Positions 14,102 through 23,195 of a stretch of DNA of 55,648 nucleotides are shown piece after piece. The notes under the pieces are model-generated. The model did not search any database. It was given only the letters and a program-made list of their open reading frames with translations, and was not told the origin of the DNA. The translations under genes were made by a program, and so were the position numbers. The stretch is from a virus. The DNA is taken from positions 1 through 55,648 of the IMG/VR virus record IMGVR_UViG_3300025073_000058, one strand, 5' to 3'. The first letter of the stretch is position 1; each line of letters begins with the position of its first letter.

Positions 14102-14596
14102 ATGTCTCAAAAAGATAACAAATGGTCCGTCCCTCAAGCTCCGCCTCCGTTGTTTTTTGGCGAGAAGGAAAGAAACTTCCAACGTCAATTAACCAACGAA
14201 ATAATGGAGAAGATGTTGGGCCAGGCGTGTTTGTATTATGCCATAGATGTTGAAAGAACAGACTTTCATCCGCTTTATGGCGAGGCAATAAATAAAACAT
14301 TCCTTCCTCCTGTTCGAGTATTTGTTTTGTTGGAATGGGAAGATCCAGGCTATACAGGAGAAGACGAATTTGGCCCAGAAAGACGAACAAAAGTAACTGT
14401 ACATTTCCACAAGAGGAGATTGACAGAAGACCAAAATATATTTGTTCGTGTTGGGGACTTTCTTGAGTATGGTGACAATTATTATGAGATCGTATCCCTG
14501 TCTGAACCAAAGCAACTGTTTGGACAGACAGATTATAAACTAGAGATAGCGGCAAAATGTGTCCGTGCTCGAAGTGGTGTGTTCAATGCTAAGTAA
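14102..14596 (+). CDS. Neck protein-like (gp14 position)
   Basis: 164 residues. The order neck-neck-tail completion-sheath-tube puts this gene at the gp13/gp14 position of T4-like phages. Features are NEIMEKMLGQACLYYAIDVER near the N-terminus and a beta-rich C-terminal half (RVGDFLEYGDNYYEIVSLSEP), which fits a head-tail joining protein. Its end overlaps the next gene by 11 bases. Confidence 0.5.
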   Translation: MSQKDNKWSVPQAPPPLFFGEKERNFQRQLTNEIMEKMLGQACLYYAIDVERTDFHPLYGEAINKTFLPPVRVFVLLEWEDPGYTGEDEFGPERRTKVTVHFHKRRLTEDQNIFVRVGDFLEYGDNYYEIVSLSEPKQLFGQTDYKLEIAAKCVRARSGVFNAK

Positions 14597-15560
14597 TTTT
14601 TCTTTACATCTTGGGAAGATTATAAGAGAGGAAACGCAAAGAGTTCTTAAAGAGCGTAGAACTAAAAATAGAGAAGTTGTTTTTCACGGCACTTCCTCAA
14701 AGTTTTTAAATTCTATTTTAACCAACGGTTTGGTCCCAAACCCAAAAGAAAAAACTTGGGAAGACGACCCTCAAGCGGAAACTCATACTCCTTCGAGGCA
14801 TAGCTATGGTGGAGCTTATTTCACAAATAACATTTTAACAGCAAGAATAGCTGGCCAGCAAACTGTAGCTAAATATGGAGGAAATAGGATCATTATTTCT
14901 GCTTTAGTACAACCTAAGTCGGCATTACCAGATGAAGACGATATTAAAAGTATCTTGGGTTCAACAATATCAAAATCCGTGAGAAGTGGCGATTACTTTT
15001 ATGGGACTGTTCACGAACTAGAGAATATAAAAAAATATGAAGATTATCGCAAAGAAATTGTAGAAAATGTATTTAAGCAGCTTTTGGAAAAGTATAAAGA
15101 AGTTACGCAAGACTATGGGAACAAGAAATTTGAAGAATATTTGAGAAAACACGAGGAACTAATTTTCAGAACAATTATTTCTTATTATGAAAGAATTCTT
15201 GCACACGAAAAGAGTAGATATCTTTATTACGACTACTCTGAAATACAAGAATTTGTAAAGTCTCCCCAAGAAGCAGAAAAAAACTATGCAGACAACATAA
15301 ATAAATTTTCTACCATTCTTAAAAAAATATCTTCTTCTCCAAGAAAATATACAGGAGATACGAACTTTAGAGTTATGGAGCCTGTTGGATATTCTGGAAG
15401 AAATAGGATTCTGTCTATTGTGGAAATTGAAGCTTCGACAGAGGATAAATATAAACCTGTTTACATAATTAGATATGGCGAACCACCAGAAGAGTTTTGG
15501 GAGCAAACGAGGGAAAAGTCGGGAAGTGATTTTGGGATAGTGGACAAGAGGGTAAGATAA
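14586..15560 (+). CDS. Putative ADP-ribosyltransferase-fold (ART) protein
   Basis: 324 residues. The N-terminal 110 residues carry VVFHGTSSKFLNSILTNGLVP, GGAYFTNNILTARIAG and KYGGNRIIISALVQP, the layout of the PARP/KptA-like ART fold with the H and Y of the H-Y-E triad; the third residue is not certain. A long charged helical middle and a small C-terminal domain follow. The start was set at the ATG 14586, overlapping the neck gene. Being in the virion block, it may be packaged and injected like T4 Alt, which modifies host RNA polymerase (inference). Confidence 0.55.
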   Translation: MLSNFSLHLGKIIREETQRVLKERRTKNREVVFHGTSSKFLNSILTNGLVPNPKEKTWEDDPQAETHTPSRHSYGGAYFTNNILTARIAGQQTVAKYGGNRIIISALVQPKSALPDEDDIKSILGSTISKSVRSGDYFYGTVHELENIKKYEDYRKEIVENVFKQLLEKYKEVTQDYGNKKFEEYLRKHEELIFRTIISYYERILAHEKSRYLYYDYSEIQEFVKSPQEAEKNYADNINKFSTILKKISSSPRKYTGDTNFRVMEPVGYSGRNRILSIVEIEASTEDKYKPVYIIRYGEPPEEFWEQTREKSGSDFGIVDKRVR

Positions 15561-16397
15561 ATGGGAAAAGTATCTCAAAAAAAACCAACTTCCGAAGAAG
15601 TCTTTGAAGTTCAGCCTTCAACCTTAGAAAACATTGACTGGGCTTTTTTTGATTGGGTTGATAAAGAATTAGACCTTTTCTGTAATACACAAAACGGATG
15701 GGAAAAAACTCCTGTTATCTGGACGAGCGCGGAAAGATCCTATCACATAAAAAATAACAAAGACCTAAGAGATATGTCGGGAACTCTTGAATTACCTCTT
15801 ATTTCTGTAAAAAGAGATTCTTTTACAAAGAGTCTTACCGACAAAGGCCCTTTCTTTGCCAATCTTAATCCCGACGATAAAGGCGGAGTAACAATCTTTA
15901 AAAAGAAGATAAAGCACGAGAAAACAGCAAATCACAGAAACGAGCAATCTTTGGATGAGTACGGAAAAATAAACTTCTGGTATCCGGAGAATAGAGCAAA
16001 GAAGGTATTGTATGAATATATCAACATGCCGCAGCCGGTATATCTTGTGGTAAACTATAAGATATCAATAAAAGCAAGTCATATTCAACAAATGAACACA
16101 CTAATAAGACCTTTCCTAGTTAAGGCGGGAGGTATTAATTACTTCGTCTTCGGCAGGGAGGGGCATAAATATGAAGGGTTCTTGCCGGATAAATATGCTG
16201 CGGAGGGAAATTCAGAAAAGCCCCAAGAAGAAGAGAGATTTTTTAAAACAACGATTCTTGTGAAAACAATTGGATATATCATGGGAGCGGGAAAGAACGA
16301 CAAGACACCAAAAATAAAAAGAGGAGAAAGCATTGTAGAAGTTAAGATTCCTAGAGAATATGTAATGTTGGATTGGAACGAAGATAACGAAGATTAA
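15561..16397 (+). CDS. Tail completion/sheath-stabiliser-like protein, copy 1
   Basis: 278 residues. Located where T4 gene 15 lies, just before the sheath. Features are DWVDKELDLFCNTQNGWEKTPVIW, LELPLISVKR, NHRNEQSLDEYGKINFWYPE and YFVFGREGHKYEGFLP. The same domain recurs in the C-terminal 270 residues of the gene at 16829, with long stretches identical or nearly so. It starts immediately at the stop of the ART gene. Assignment to a gp15-like role rests on position and size. Confidence 0.5.
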   Translation: MGKVSQKKPTSEEVFEVQPSTLENIDWAFFDWVDKELDLFCNTQNGWEKTPVIWTSAERSYHIKNNKDLRDMSGTLELPLISVKRDSFTKSLTDKGPFFANLNPDDKGGVTIFKKKIKHEKTANHRNEQSLDEYGKINFWYPENRAKKVLYEYINMPQPVYLVVNYKISIKASHIQQMNTLIRPFLVKAGGINYFVFGREGHKYEGFLPDKYAAEGNSEKPQEEERFFKTTILVKTIGYIMGAGKNDKTPKIKRGESIVEVKIPREYVMLDWNEDNED

Positions 16398-16416
16398 GTT
16401 TTGGGAGGATAAATGA

Positions 16417-16824
16417 TTGGCACAACAGTATTCGGATACGGTACGAAATGCACTTTTAGATATAATTGAGACGACGGTTGGTGCGTCTCCTGTGCTCAAG
16501 ATCCGCACCGGTGCGCAGCCCGCAGACTGCGCGACGGCGGACAGCGGCACCGTGCTTGCGATCATCACTCTGCCGGCCGATTGGATGGCGGCAGCGTCGA
16601 GCGGCAGCAAGGTCAAGGCCGGCACCTGGAGCGATACCAGTGCCGACGCGGCGGGCACGGCTGCGCACTGGCGGCTCTACGCCAGCGACGGTACGACCTG
16701 CCACGCACAGGGCACCGTGACCGCGACCGGCGACGGCGGCGACTTGACGCTTGACGACGTCACCATCGAGGCCGGGCAGACGGTGACTGTGACCACATGG
16801 ACCTGGACGGCGCCGGGGGCGTAA
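16417..16824 (+). CDS. GC-rich foreign structural protein
   Basis: 135 residues from a TTG set by a strong gggagga 7 bases upstream. From about 16470 the DNA is strikingly GC-rich, with codons (CGC, GCG, GGC, GAC) hardly used in neighbouring genes. The product (MAQQYSDTVRNALLDIIETT..., ITLPADWMAAASSGSK, a Thr/Gly-rich beta C-terminus) resembles small virion-associated proteins of phages of GC-rich bacteria. It was probably acquired recently, lying between two copies of the tail gene. Confidence 0.7.
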   Translation: MAQQYSDTVRNALLDIIETTVGASPVLKIRTGAQPADCATADSGTVLAIITLPADWMAAASSGSKVKAGTWSDTSADAAGTAAHWRLYASDGTTCHAQGTVTATGDGGDLTLDDVTIEAGQTVTVTTWTWTAPGA

Positions 16825-16828
16825 GAAG

Positions 16829-18490
16829 ATGGCGTTTTTTCAGGCAGAAGGCAATTTGCTCGGAATTCCAAATGGGAATACAAACCCCTTGTCAATGACC
16901 ACGATCATAGACGCAGCGACAAGAATCATTTTTTGTTTTATCAATACGCAAGGCGCGACCGGCCGAGCAGGAGGAGCGCCGTATTTTTCTGATGGGTTAG
17001 ACACGTTTACACAAATCGACACGCAAAGAAAGGCCGCGTCTTCCCCGGAGGGAGTGCTTGAACTTTGGTGGACGACGACGACCACAACGGGGTCTAGGAC
17101 ACTTAATATCCCAAACACTGCGCTTAATACTTTGGGGTTTAGGACGCTGCACTTCTATTCTAACTCCGGTTATCCTGTGGTGTTGTCGTCATACACTGGC
17201 AGTTCTGGCACCGGCACGCCGGCGTCAGCGGTTCTTACTGTCACTGGCGCCGGTATGGGTTATTGCGCGGTGGCGTCTGGGCAAGGTGATATTTCTGGCG
17301 TTACGGCTATCGACGGTACATTAAGTGGGAACCAAGACAACGGCACTCGGATCACAGCTCAAGAATATAATTTGTCTGTGTCGTCTGATTGGACTGCCGG
17401 CATCAACCATGCGAGCGAGGACTGGGCGCTTATCGCTTGTTTGCTGCGCGAAAGCGTCCCGTCCACCGGCACCTTCTCCAACTCCATCGGCGACATCTTC
17501 CTATCAGCCGCCGGCACCGTCGTCTCGAACGTCTCCACCGGCGCGCTGGCGCAGAGCATCGGCGAGATTGTTTTATCTTCCGCTGGAACGGTTATAACGG
17601 CTGGGGAAGCTTCCCCTTCATACACTCACTCAAGAAGAAAAAAGCCGTCTTTCAATAACAGCCAAAAGAAGAAAGAAAAGAAAGAAGAAGAAATTTTTGA
17701 AGTTCAGCCATCAACACTAGAAAACATTGACTGGGCCTTTTATGACTGGGTTGATAAAGAACTCGACCTTTTTTGCAACACACAAGATGGATGGGAAAAA
17801 ACTCCCGTTATCTGGTCTGATTCTGAGCGAGTTTTCCATATAAAAAATAACAAAGATTTAAGAGAGTCTTCTGGTTCTTTGGAACTTCCGTTAATATCGG
17901 TAAGAAGAGGGGATATAGGGAGAAGTCTTACGGAAAAAGGCCAATTCTTTGCGAATTTAAATACTGATGAAAAAGGCGGAGTGGCTCGTTTTAAAAGACG
18001 CATAAAACACGAGAAAACCGCAAATCATCGAAATGAACAGTCTTTGGACGAGTATGGAAAAATAAACTTCTGGTATCCGGAGAATAGAGCAAAGAAGGTA
18101 TTGTATGAATATATAAACCTACCCCAATTTTCCTACGTCAACATAGAATATAAAATATCAATAAAAACAAGCCATATACAGCAAATGAACACATTGGTAC
18201 AACCGTTTTTATCAAAACCGGGAAGTATTAATTATTTCGTCTTTGGCAGAGAAGGACACAAATATGAAGGATTCTTACCAGAAGAGTTTCCAACGGAAGA
18301 TAATGCGGAGGGAACTAAAGAAGAAGAGCGATTCTTTAAGACAACAATTACTGTAAAAACAATAGGTTACATTACAGAAGCAGGGGAAAACAGCAAGACA
18401 CCTAAAATTAAAAGAGGCGAAAGTATCGTAGAAGTCAAGATTCCTAGAGAATATGTAATGTTAGATTGGGATGAGGACGAAGAAAATTAA
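16829..18490 (+). CDS. Chimeric virion protein: foreign N-domain fused to tail-completion domain, copy 2
   Basis: 553 residues. Residues 1 to about 265 are a Thr/Ser/Gly-rich beta domain in GC-rich DNA (PYFSDGLDTFTQIDTQRK, tandem SIGDIFLSAAGTVVSNV and SIGEIVLSSAGTVITAG). Then comes a basic linker (SRRKKPSFNNSQKKKEKKEEE), and from about 285 a close copy of the protein at 15561. The foreign part probably displays a new domain on the tail or neck surface. The fusion is in frame and the C-terminal copy has no visible defect, so it is likely functional. Confidence 0.7.
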   Translation: MAFFQAEGNLLGIPNGNTNPLSMTTIIDAATRIIFCFINTQGATGRAGGAPYFSDGLDTFTQIDTQRKAASSPEGVLELWWTTTTTTGSRTLNIPNTALNTLGFRTLHFYSNSGYPVVLSSYTGSSGTGTPASAVLTVTGAGMGYCAVASGQGDISGVTAIDGTLSGNQDNGTRITAQEYNLSVSSDWTAGINHASEDWALIACLLRESVPSTGTFSNSIGDIFLSAAGTVVSNVSTGALAQSIGEIVLSSAGTVITAGEASPSYTHSRRKKPSFNNSQKKKEKKEEEIFEVQPSTLENIDWAFYDWVDKELDLFCNTQDGWEKTPVIWSDSERVFHIKNNKDLRESSGSLELPLISVRRGDIGRSLTEKGQFFANLNTDEKGGVARFKRRIKHEKTANHRNEQSLDEYGKINFWYPENRAKKVLYEYINLPQFSYVNIEYKISIKTSHIQQMNTLVQPFLSKPGSINYFVFGREGHKYEGFLPEEFPTEDNAEGTKEEERFFKTTITVKTIGYITEAGENSKTPKIKRGESIVEVKIPREYVMLDWDEDEEN

Positions 18491-18528
18491 ACTTCTCTTA
18501 TTTCTTCCGCGTTTTGGCCAAGAAATCA

Positions 18529-18542
18529 ACTATTTACTATGA
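18529..18542 (+). promoter_or_regulatory. Candidate late promoter box ACTATTTACTATGA
   Basis: The box lies 50 bases before the sheath ATG and matches the boxes at 12794 and 53056. The roughly 100 bases around it hold no gene. Confidence 0.55.
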
Positions 18543-18591
18543 CCAATCTTAAAAAGGATTGGAGCTTTGAGCGCAGAGGAGAGAAAAACTT

Positions 18592-21426
18592 ATGGCGATT
18601 GATAAATTCCGCTTTATTTCCCCGGCGATTATGATTGAAGAGACCGATAATTCTCAGGTTTCCAAAACCGGGGTTCCTATTGGTCCAGCAATCATCGGTC
18701 GTGCAGAACGCGGTCCTGGTATGCGTCCGGTAAAAGTTAATTCTTTTTCGGAGTTTGTGGAGATTTTTGGAAATCCTATTGCCGGTGGTAAGGGTGGTGA
18801 CGTATGGAGAGATGGTAATTATACAGCTCCTACTTACGGCGCTTATGCTGCTTGGGCGTGGTTGAAAAACGAATCTCCCATTACTTATGTTCGTTTGCTA
18901 GGCGAACAGCATACCAACGCTACTGCGGACGGAGAGGCGGGTTGGGCAACGGCTCTGGTAGAGCCTACAGTAGACCAAGCGACCAATGGCGGAGCCTATG
19001 GTTTATTTGTTGTTGCTTCTAGTTCTGTGGCAAATCACGGAAGTGCATCATTAGCTGCGATTTTTTATCTTGATGAGGGCTCTATTCGCCTAAGCGGTAC
19101 GATGCCGAATGACACCGTTGTAGGTGCTTCCGGCTCTGGTGCTGCTGCTCTTGTGAAATCTCAAGGTGGAAATTATGAATTTAAGGCTACAATCGCGAAT
19201 TCGTCTGGTACAGATGTTCTGACCACGGCTTTTAATTTCTCTGATAATTCTGCGAAATATATTCGAAGAGTATTTAATACAAATCCGACTTTGGTGAATA
19301 ACGACATTATTGCAACAGCGGGACTTAAAACTTATTGGCTTGGTCAAACCTTCGACAGGCATCTAAAAGATACAGTTGGTGCTGGTTCTGTTGCAGGTGA
19401 TTGTTATGGATTTATTATGGCTCTTGGCAGCGGCTCATATGATGGTGCAGACTATCGCATGGGTTCTAAAAAAGCTGAAACCGGGTGGTTCTTTGCACAA
19501 GATTTATCAACTGATTATGCCTCTTACGATCCGGATGATATGCAAAAGTTGTTTAAATTTGTTAGCTTGGACGGTGGCGAATGGCTAAGCAAGAACATTA
19601 AAGTCTCTGTTGAAGATGTCAAATATAGCGAGAACTTAGATTATCAATATGGTTCATTTACAGTAACCATTCGTCAAAGCTCGGATAACGATGGGAAGAG
19701 AGTTGTTCTAGAGACCTTCACGGGTTGTAATCTTGATCCCTCTTCTCCCAACTACGTTGCCAAGAAAATTGGTACAAAATATCAAACTTGGGATGAGACC
19801 AACAGACTATATGTGACCTATGGTGATTATACCAATAGAAGCAAATTTGTTTATGTTGTAATGAATGACGACGTAGACTCTGGTCTAACAGATGCGTCTC
19901 TTCTGCCCTTTGGGTTCTATGGCCCACTGCGCTGCAATACTGTTTCTTTGACTAGCGGTAGTGCACCGGGAGCAACCGCCTTTGTTAAAGGTATGGGTAG
20001 CGTGCCTCATTCAACTTATGCAACAGTAGGTACACAAGCAATACATTCTGGGATTTCGGCATTTACTTGTTCTTTGGCCTTCCCCTCGGTTGCTCTTAGA
20101 ACTACGGGGCTAACAGGAAATTTTAGTTCTCCTAGAGATGCTTACTGGGGCATTGACACTTGTCAAAGCGGTTCTTCTGCGAAGTTTGAGAAGAGTTTTA
20201 AAGATTTGGTTTATCCTCTGCCATCAGATCTAGATTCGTTTTCCGATGGTACTCTAACAGAGCATTCTTTTAAGTTCTCTCTGGATAACTTGAAGGTTGA
20301 TCCGGCATCTTCTACCAACGCTCTGTATGCTTCGACTTATAGAACGGCAGGTACTTCTTATACTGCCTCTGGTTCTGCTGGTTGGAAGACGGTTCTTGAT
20401 TCTGGGTTTGATCAATTTACAGCTCCTCTGTTTGGTGGATTTGATGGTCTAGATGTTACCGAGAAGGAACCTTTTAGAAATACTTATCTAACTGGTGGCA
20501 CAGAATTAACAAACTACGCTTACAACACAATCCGTAGAGCGGTTGATTCCGTAAGAGATCCCGAAGTTGTTGAGTGCAATATTATGTCGATGCCGGGTCT
20601 TTCTAACGAAGGTCTAACTGGATATATTATTGATGCCTGCGAAGAAAGACGAGATTCTCTAGCTGTAATCGATCTGAATGGGGATTACAAACCTAGTGCA
20701 GAAAGCACCGACTCGGAAAGTTCTAGAGTTGGGACTGTTTCTACGGTTGTTTCTAATCTGCAGGGAAGAGGAATTAATAGTTCTTATGGTTGCACCTATT
20801 ATTCTTGGGTGCAAGTCAGAGATACAATTAACGACGCTCTTCTGTGGGTTCCTCCTTCGGTTGTGGCAATTGGGGCTTTCGCCTATGGACAAAAGAATTC
20901 CAAGCTGTGGTTTGCTCCTGCTGGATTTAATCGAGGTGGTCTAACTGATGGTGCGGGTGGGATTCCTGTTGTTAACGTTCGTGCGAAACTGACCAAGAAA
21001 GACAGAGATAAATTATATGAAGTGAATATCAACCCTATCGCTTCTTTCCCACAAGAGGGGATTGTTATCTTTGGGCAGAAAACACTTCAGACTACTCAAT
21101 CTGCTTTGGACAGAATTAATGTCCGTCGTCTGATGATCTATCTGAAGAAAGAGATTTCGACAAGAAGCAAAGGAATCTTATTTGAGAATAACGTCCAGGC
21201 GACGTGGCAAAAGTTTTACTCTAAAGTAGAACCGCTTCTGGCTAGCGTGAAGTCTAACTACGGTCTAGAAGACTTTAGAATCATTCTTGACGAAACCACT
21301 ACGACTCCTGATTTACGTGACAGGAACATCATGTATGCAAAGATTCTTTTGAAGCCTGCTAAGGCAATTGAATATCTGGCTGTTGAGTTTAACATTACTT
21401 CTAGTGGTGCATCGTTTGATGATTAA
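18592..21426 (+). CDS. Tail sheath protein (gp18-like)
   Basis: 944 residues. The N-terminus FISPAIMIEETDNSQVSKTGVPIGPAIIGRAERGP is a textbook sheath start. The C-terminal domain has FNRGGLTDGAGG, INPIASFPQEGIVIFGQKTLQ, LDRINVRRLMIYLKKEI and a final strand AIEYLAVEFNI. It forms the contractile cylinder around the tail tube. It is longer than T4 gp18 (about 660 residues), so the middle domains carry extra surface insertions. Preceded by a late-type promoter. Confidence 0.95.
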   Translation: MAIDKFRFISPAIMIEETDNSQVSKTGVPIGPAIIGRAERGPGMRPVKVNSFSEFVEIFGNPIAGGKGGDVWRDGNYTAPTYGAYAAWAWLKNESPITYVRLLGEQHTNATADGEAGWATALVEPTVDQATNGGAYGLFVVASSSVANHGSASLAAIFYLDEGSIRLSGTMPNDTVVGASGSGAAALVKSQGGNYEFKATIANSSGTDVLTTAFNFSDNSAKYIRRVFNTNPTLVNNDIIATAGLKTYWLGQTFDRHLKDTVGAGSVAGDCYGFIMALGSGSYDGADYRMGSKKAETGWFFAQDLSTDYASYDPDDMQKLFKFVSLDGGEWLSKNIKVSVEDVKYSENLDYQYGSFTVTIRQSSDNDGKRVVLETFTGCNLDPSSPNYVAKKIGTKYQTWDETNRLYVTYGDYTNRSKFVYVVMNDDVDSGLTDASLLPFGFYGPLRCNTVSLTSGSAPGATAFVKGMGSVPHSTYATVGTQAIHSGISAFTCSLAFPSVALRTTGLTGNFSSPRDAYWGIDTCQSGSSAKFEKSFKDLVYPLPSDLDSFSDGTLTEHSFKFSLDNLKVDPASSTNALYASTYRTAGTSYTASGSAGWKTVLDSGFDQFTAPLFGGFDGLDVTEKEPFRNTYLTGGTELTNYAYNTIRRAVDSVRDPEVVECNIMSMPGLSNEGLTGYIIDACEERRDSLAVIDLNGDYKPSAESTDSESSRVGTVSTVVSNLQGRGINSSYGCTYYSWVQVRDTINDALLWVPPSVVAIGAFAYGQKNSKLWFAPAGFNRGGLTDGAGGIPVVNVRAKLTKKDRDKLYEVNINPIASFPQEGIVIFGQKTLQTTQSALDRINVRRLMIYLKKEISTRSKGILFENNVQATWQKFYSKVEPLLASVKSNYGLEDFRIILDETTTTPDLRDRNIMYAKILLKPAKAIEYLAVEFNITSSGASFDD

Positions 21427-21455
21427 TTGTAATTACTTAGAGGAGAGGAAATAAT

Positions 21456-21992
21456 ATGGCTTTTTGGCGTGATGCAATAGGCGCGGACACTAAGAGAGCT
21501 TTTCGGTGGGTTGTTTATTTGGGCATCAGCGAAGTTCCCAGAATTGCCGCAAAAAAGATCGATAAGCCTAAATTTGAAGTCAATACAGTAGAACACCACT
21601 ACATGGGGCACAAATTTAAATTCCCTGGTATTATGTCTTGGCAGGACATTAGTGCTACTTTTGTAGACTTTGGGTTTGGTGATGATACGGTAATGTCTCT
21701 TTTGAAATATATTTCAAAGGCGGGATATCATCCTCCGATTAACGAATCCGATTTATCCAATTCTATGTCTAAAAGTCGTTCTGTGGCAAGTCTTGGTTTA
21801 ATAAAGATTGCGCAGTTAGATGAGGAAGGTGGTGAAACAGAAACTTGGATGCTCCACAATGCTTGGATATCGGCAGTTAGCCCTTCAACATTGGATTATT
21901 CCAGCGATGAGCTTTCAGAAGTGGAAGTTACCATTGTTTACGATTGGGCAGAATTAAACACTCCTCCCACTCGTCAGCGCGTTTTCCCGTAA
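21456..21992 (+). CDS. Tail tube protein (gp19-like)
   Basis: 178 residues, about the size of T4 gp19. FRWVVYLGISEVPRIAAKKIDKPKFEV, HKFKFPGIMSWQDISATFVD and the final LSEVEVTIVYDWAEL are tail-tube strands. It forms the hexameric rings of the inner tube. A strong ribosome site (agaggagaggaaat) lies in the 29 bases after the sheath gene. Confidence 0.93.
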   Translation: MAFWRDAIGADTKRAFRWVVYLGISEVPRIAAKKIDKPKFEVNTVEHHYMGHKFKFPGIMSWQDISATFVDFGFGDDTVMSLLKYISKAGYHPPINESDLSNSMSKSRSVASLGLIKIAQLDEEGGETETWMLHNAWISAVSPSTLDYSSDELSEVEVTIVYDWAELNTPPTRQRVFP

Positions 21993-22054
21993 TGTTTATT
22001 TCTTCTCTTCTTGCTAAAATCCTCACATTAGCCTATTTAATGTGCTAATCTAGG

Positions 22055-22194
22055 TCCCCTTTGAGACTTAAACCATGAACTCCTTAGCTAACACGGCTAC
22101 TCAATTCCTGCCCATGAGAGAGTTTCATTCTGGCCGTAAGGCCAGAACCAGAGCTTTCTTGACAGCAGGCTATCCCCGCCAAGGCGGCGGTTCT
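22055..22194 (-). mobile_element. Orphan copy of a TnpB-element end (solo right end/omega-RNA-like)
   Basis: 140 bases match 54549-54688, the 3' end of the tnpB element, with only a handful of differences, including the gtaaggcc hairpin region and the cccgccaaggcggcgg stretch. No transposase frame is left: the match stops after ggttct. It sits in the gap between tail tube and baseplate genes. A hairpin (cacatta/taatgtg, 22024-22044) lies just beyond its outer end. The strand is that of the corresponding tnpB RNA. Confidence 0.75.
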
Positions 22195-22337
22195 TTCATA
22201 AGTCGTAGTATAAATCTTCGACACATTGTAAATATAGCACACGAAACCGACTTATGTGAGATATATTTTATGTGTTTGAAGGGCTGTAGACAGCGCAGCA
22301 TGAGCATTGGCGAAAGTTCGCCAGAAGGTAATAAAAC
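22195..22337 (+). other. Leader/intergenic region before the gp26-like gene
   Basis: No gene supported. It holds a perfect 7-bp hairpin tggcgaa-ag-ttcgcca about 12 bases before the ATG at 22338, and 120 bases of unassigned sequence between it and the element end. An open frame that runs through from 22075 is an artefact of the element. Confidence 0.4.
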
Positions 22338-23195
22338 ATGGCAACAAGAAACGACGAACGACTTTTGGGAGCGCATCAAAAAACAACAGAAGAAGATGTA
22401 GCTTTCAACCCTCCGCCAACACAAGAAAAAACAAGATGGTTTGATCTTCCTGTTGAGACGGAAACAATAGAAATCCCAAGTAAAGGAAGATTTTATCCAG
22501 AGGGGCACCCTCTGAAAGATGCTGAATTCGTTGAAATTTATCATATGACAGCAAAAGACGAGGATATTCTTTCCAACAAAGATTTATGGAAAAAAGACCT
22601 TGCAATAGATAAATTTCTTGCTCATATCTTGGTGGATAAACACATAAACCCGAGAGAGCTGTTGGCTGCCGATATTAACGCAATTGTTATTGCTTCTCGG
22701 TCAAAATCCATATCTCCGAAATATGAGTTTTCTTTGGGCTGTCCATCTTGTGGGCAAAGAGTTAATAGTTCCGTAGATTTGGACAGTTTTGAGCTAGCCC
22801 CAGGTATGCCAGAAGGGGACGAAGTAATTGTAAAAACCGGCCCAAAGACATATGAAATAGAACTTCCCAAAACCAAATGGAAAGCACAATTTCAGCTTTT
22901 AACCCGAGACGAACAAAAAAAGATTAAGGAATTGACAAATCTTTCTGTGCTAGAAACTGCCGTTGTTTCCATTGAGAACGAAAAGGGGGAGAAGATAGCA
23001 AAGAATGACCCCAGGACTGCCGTATTCCTTCGTACAGCATTAGAAAAGCTTCCGATGGTAGACTCGGCCCATTTAACTTTTTGTTATTCTAAAGTGGCTC
23101 CTGATATTAAGAGAAAGTATCATTTTGCTTGTTCTTGTGGGTTCGAAGCGGACTCGGAGGTTCCGCTTGACCACAGCTTTTTTTGGAATAAATGA
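22338..23195 (+). CDS. Baseplate hub/assembly protein, T4 gp26-like
   Basis: 285 residues. IEIPSKGRFYPEGHPLKDAEFVEIYHMTAKDEDIL is the hallmark of the T4 baseplate protein family (PF12322), with a zinc ribbon (CPSCG...CSCGF). It lies before the tape measure gene and overlaps a small helical gene at its end. In this family the protein and its small partner help to assemble the hub or chaperone the tape measure; the exact role here is inferred. Confidence 0.8.
   Translation: MATRNDERLLGAHQKTTEEDVAFNPPPTQEKTRWFDLPVETETIEIPSKGRFYPEGHPLKDAEFVEIYHMTAKDEDILSNKDLWKKDLAIDKFLAHILVDKHINPRELLAADINAIVIASRSKSISPKYEFSLGCPSCGQRVNSSVDLDSFELAPGMPEGDEVIVKTGPKTYEIELPKTKWKAQFQLLTRDEQKKIKELTNLSVLETAVVSIENEKGEKIAKNDPRTAVFLRTALEKLPMVDSAHLTFCYSKVAPDIKRKYHFACSCGFEADSEVPLDHSFFWNK

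Noticed and set aside
16413-16470. ATG-initiated short frame before the GC-rich gene
   Set aside because: It stops after 18 codons; the TTG four bases later opens the conserved protein and is better spaced from gggagga.
22075-22401. A 108-codon open frame over the TnpB-element remnant
   Set aside because: It follows the non-coding strand of the element end, runs out of frame into the gp26-like gene and matches no protein character.
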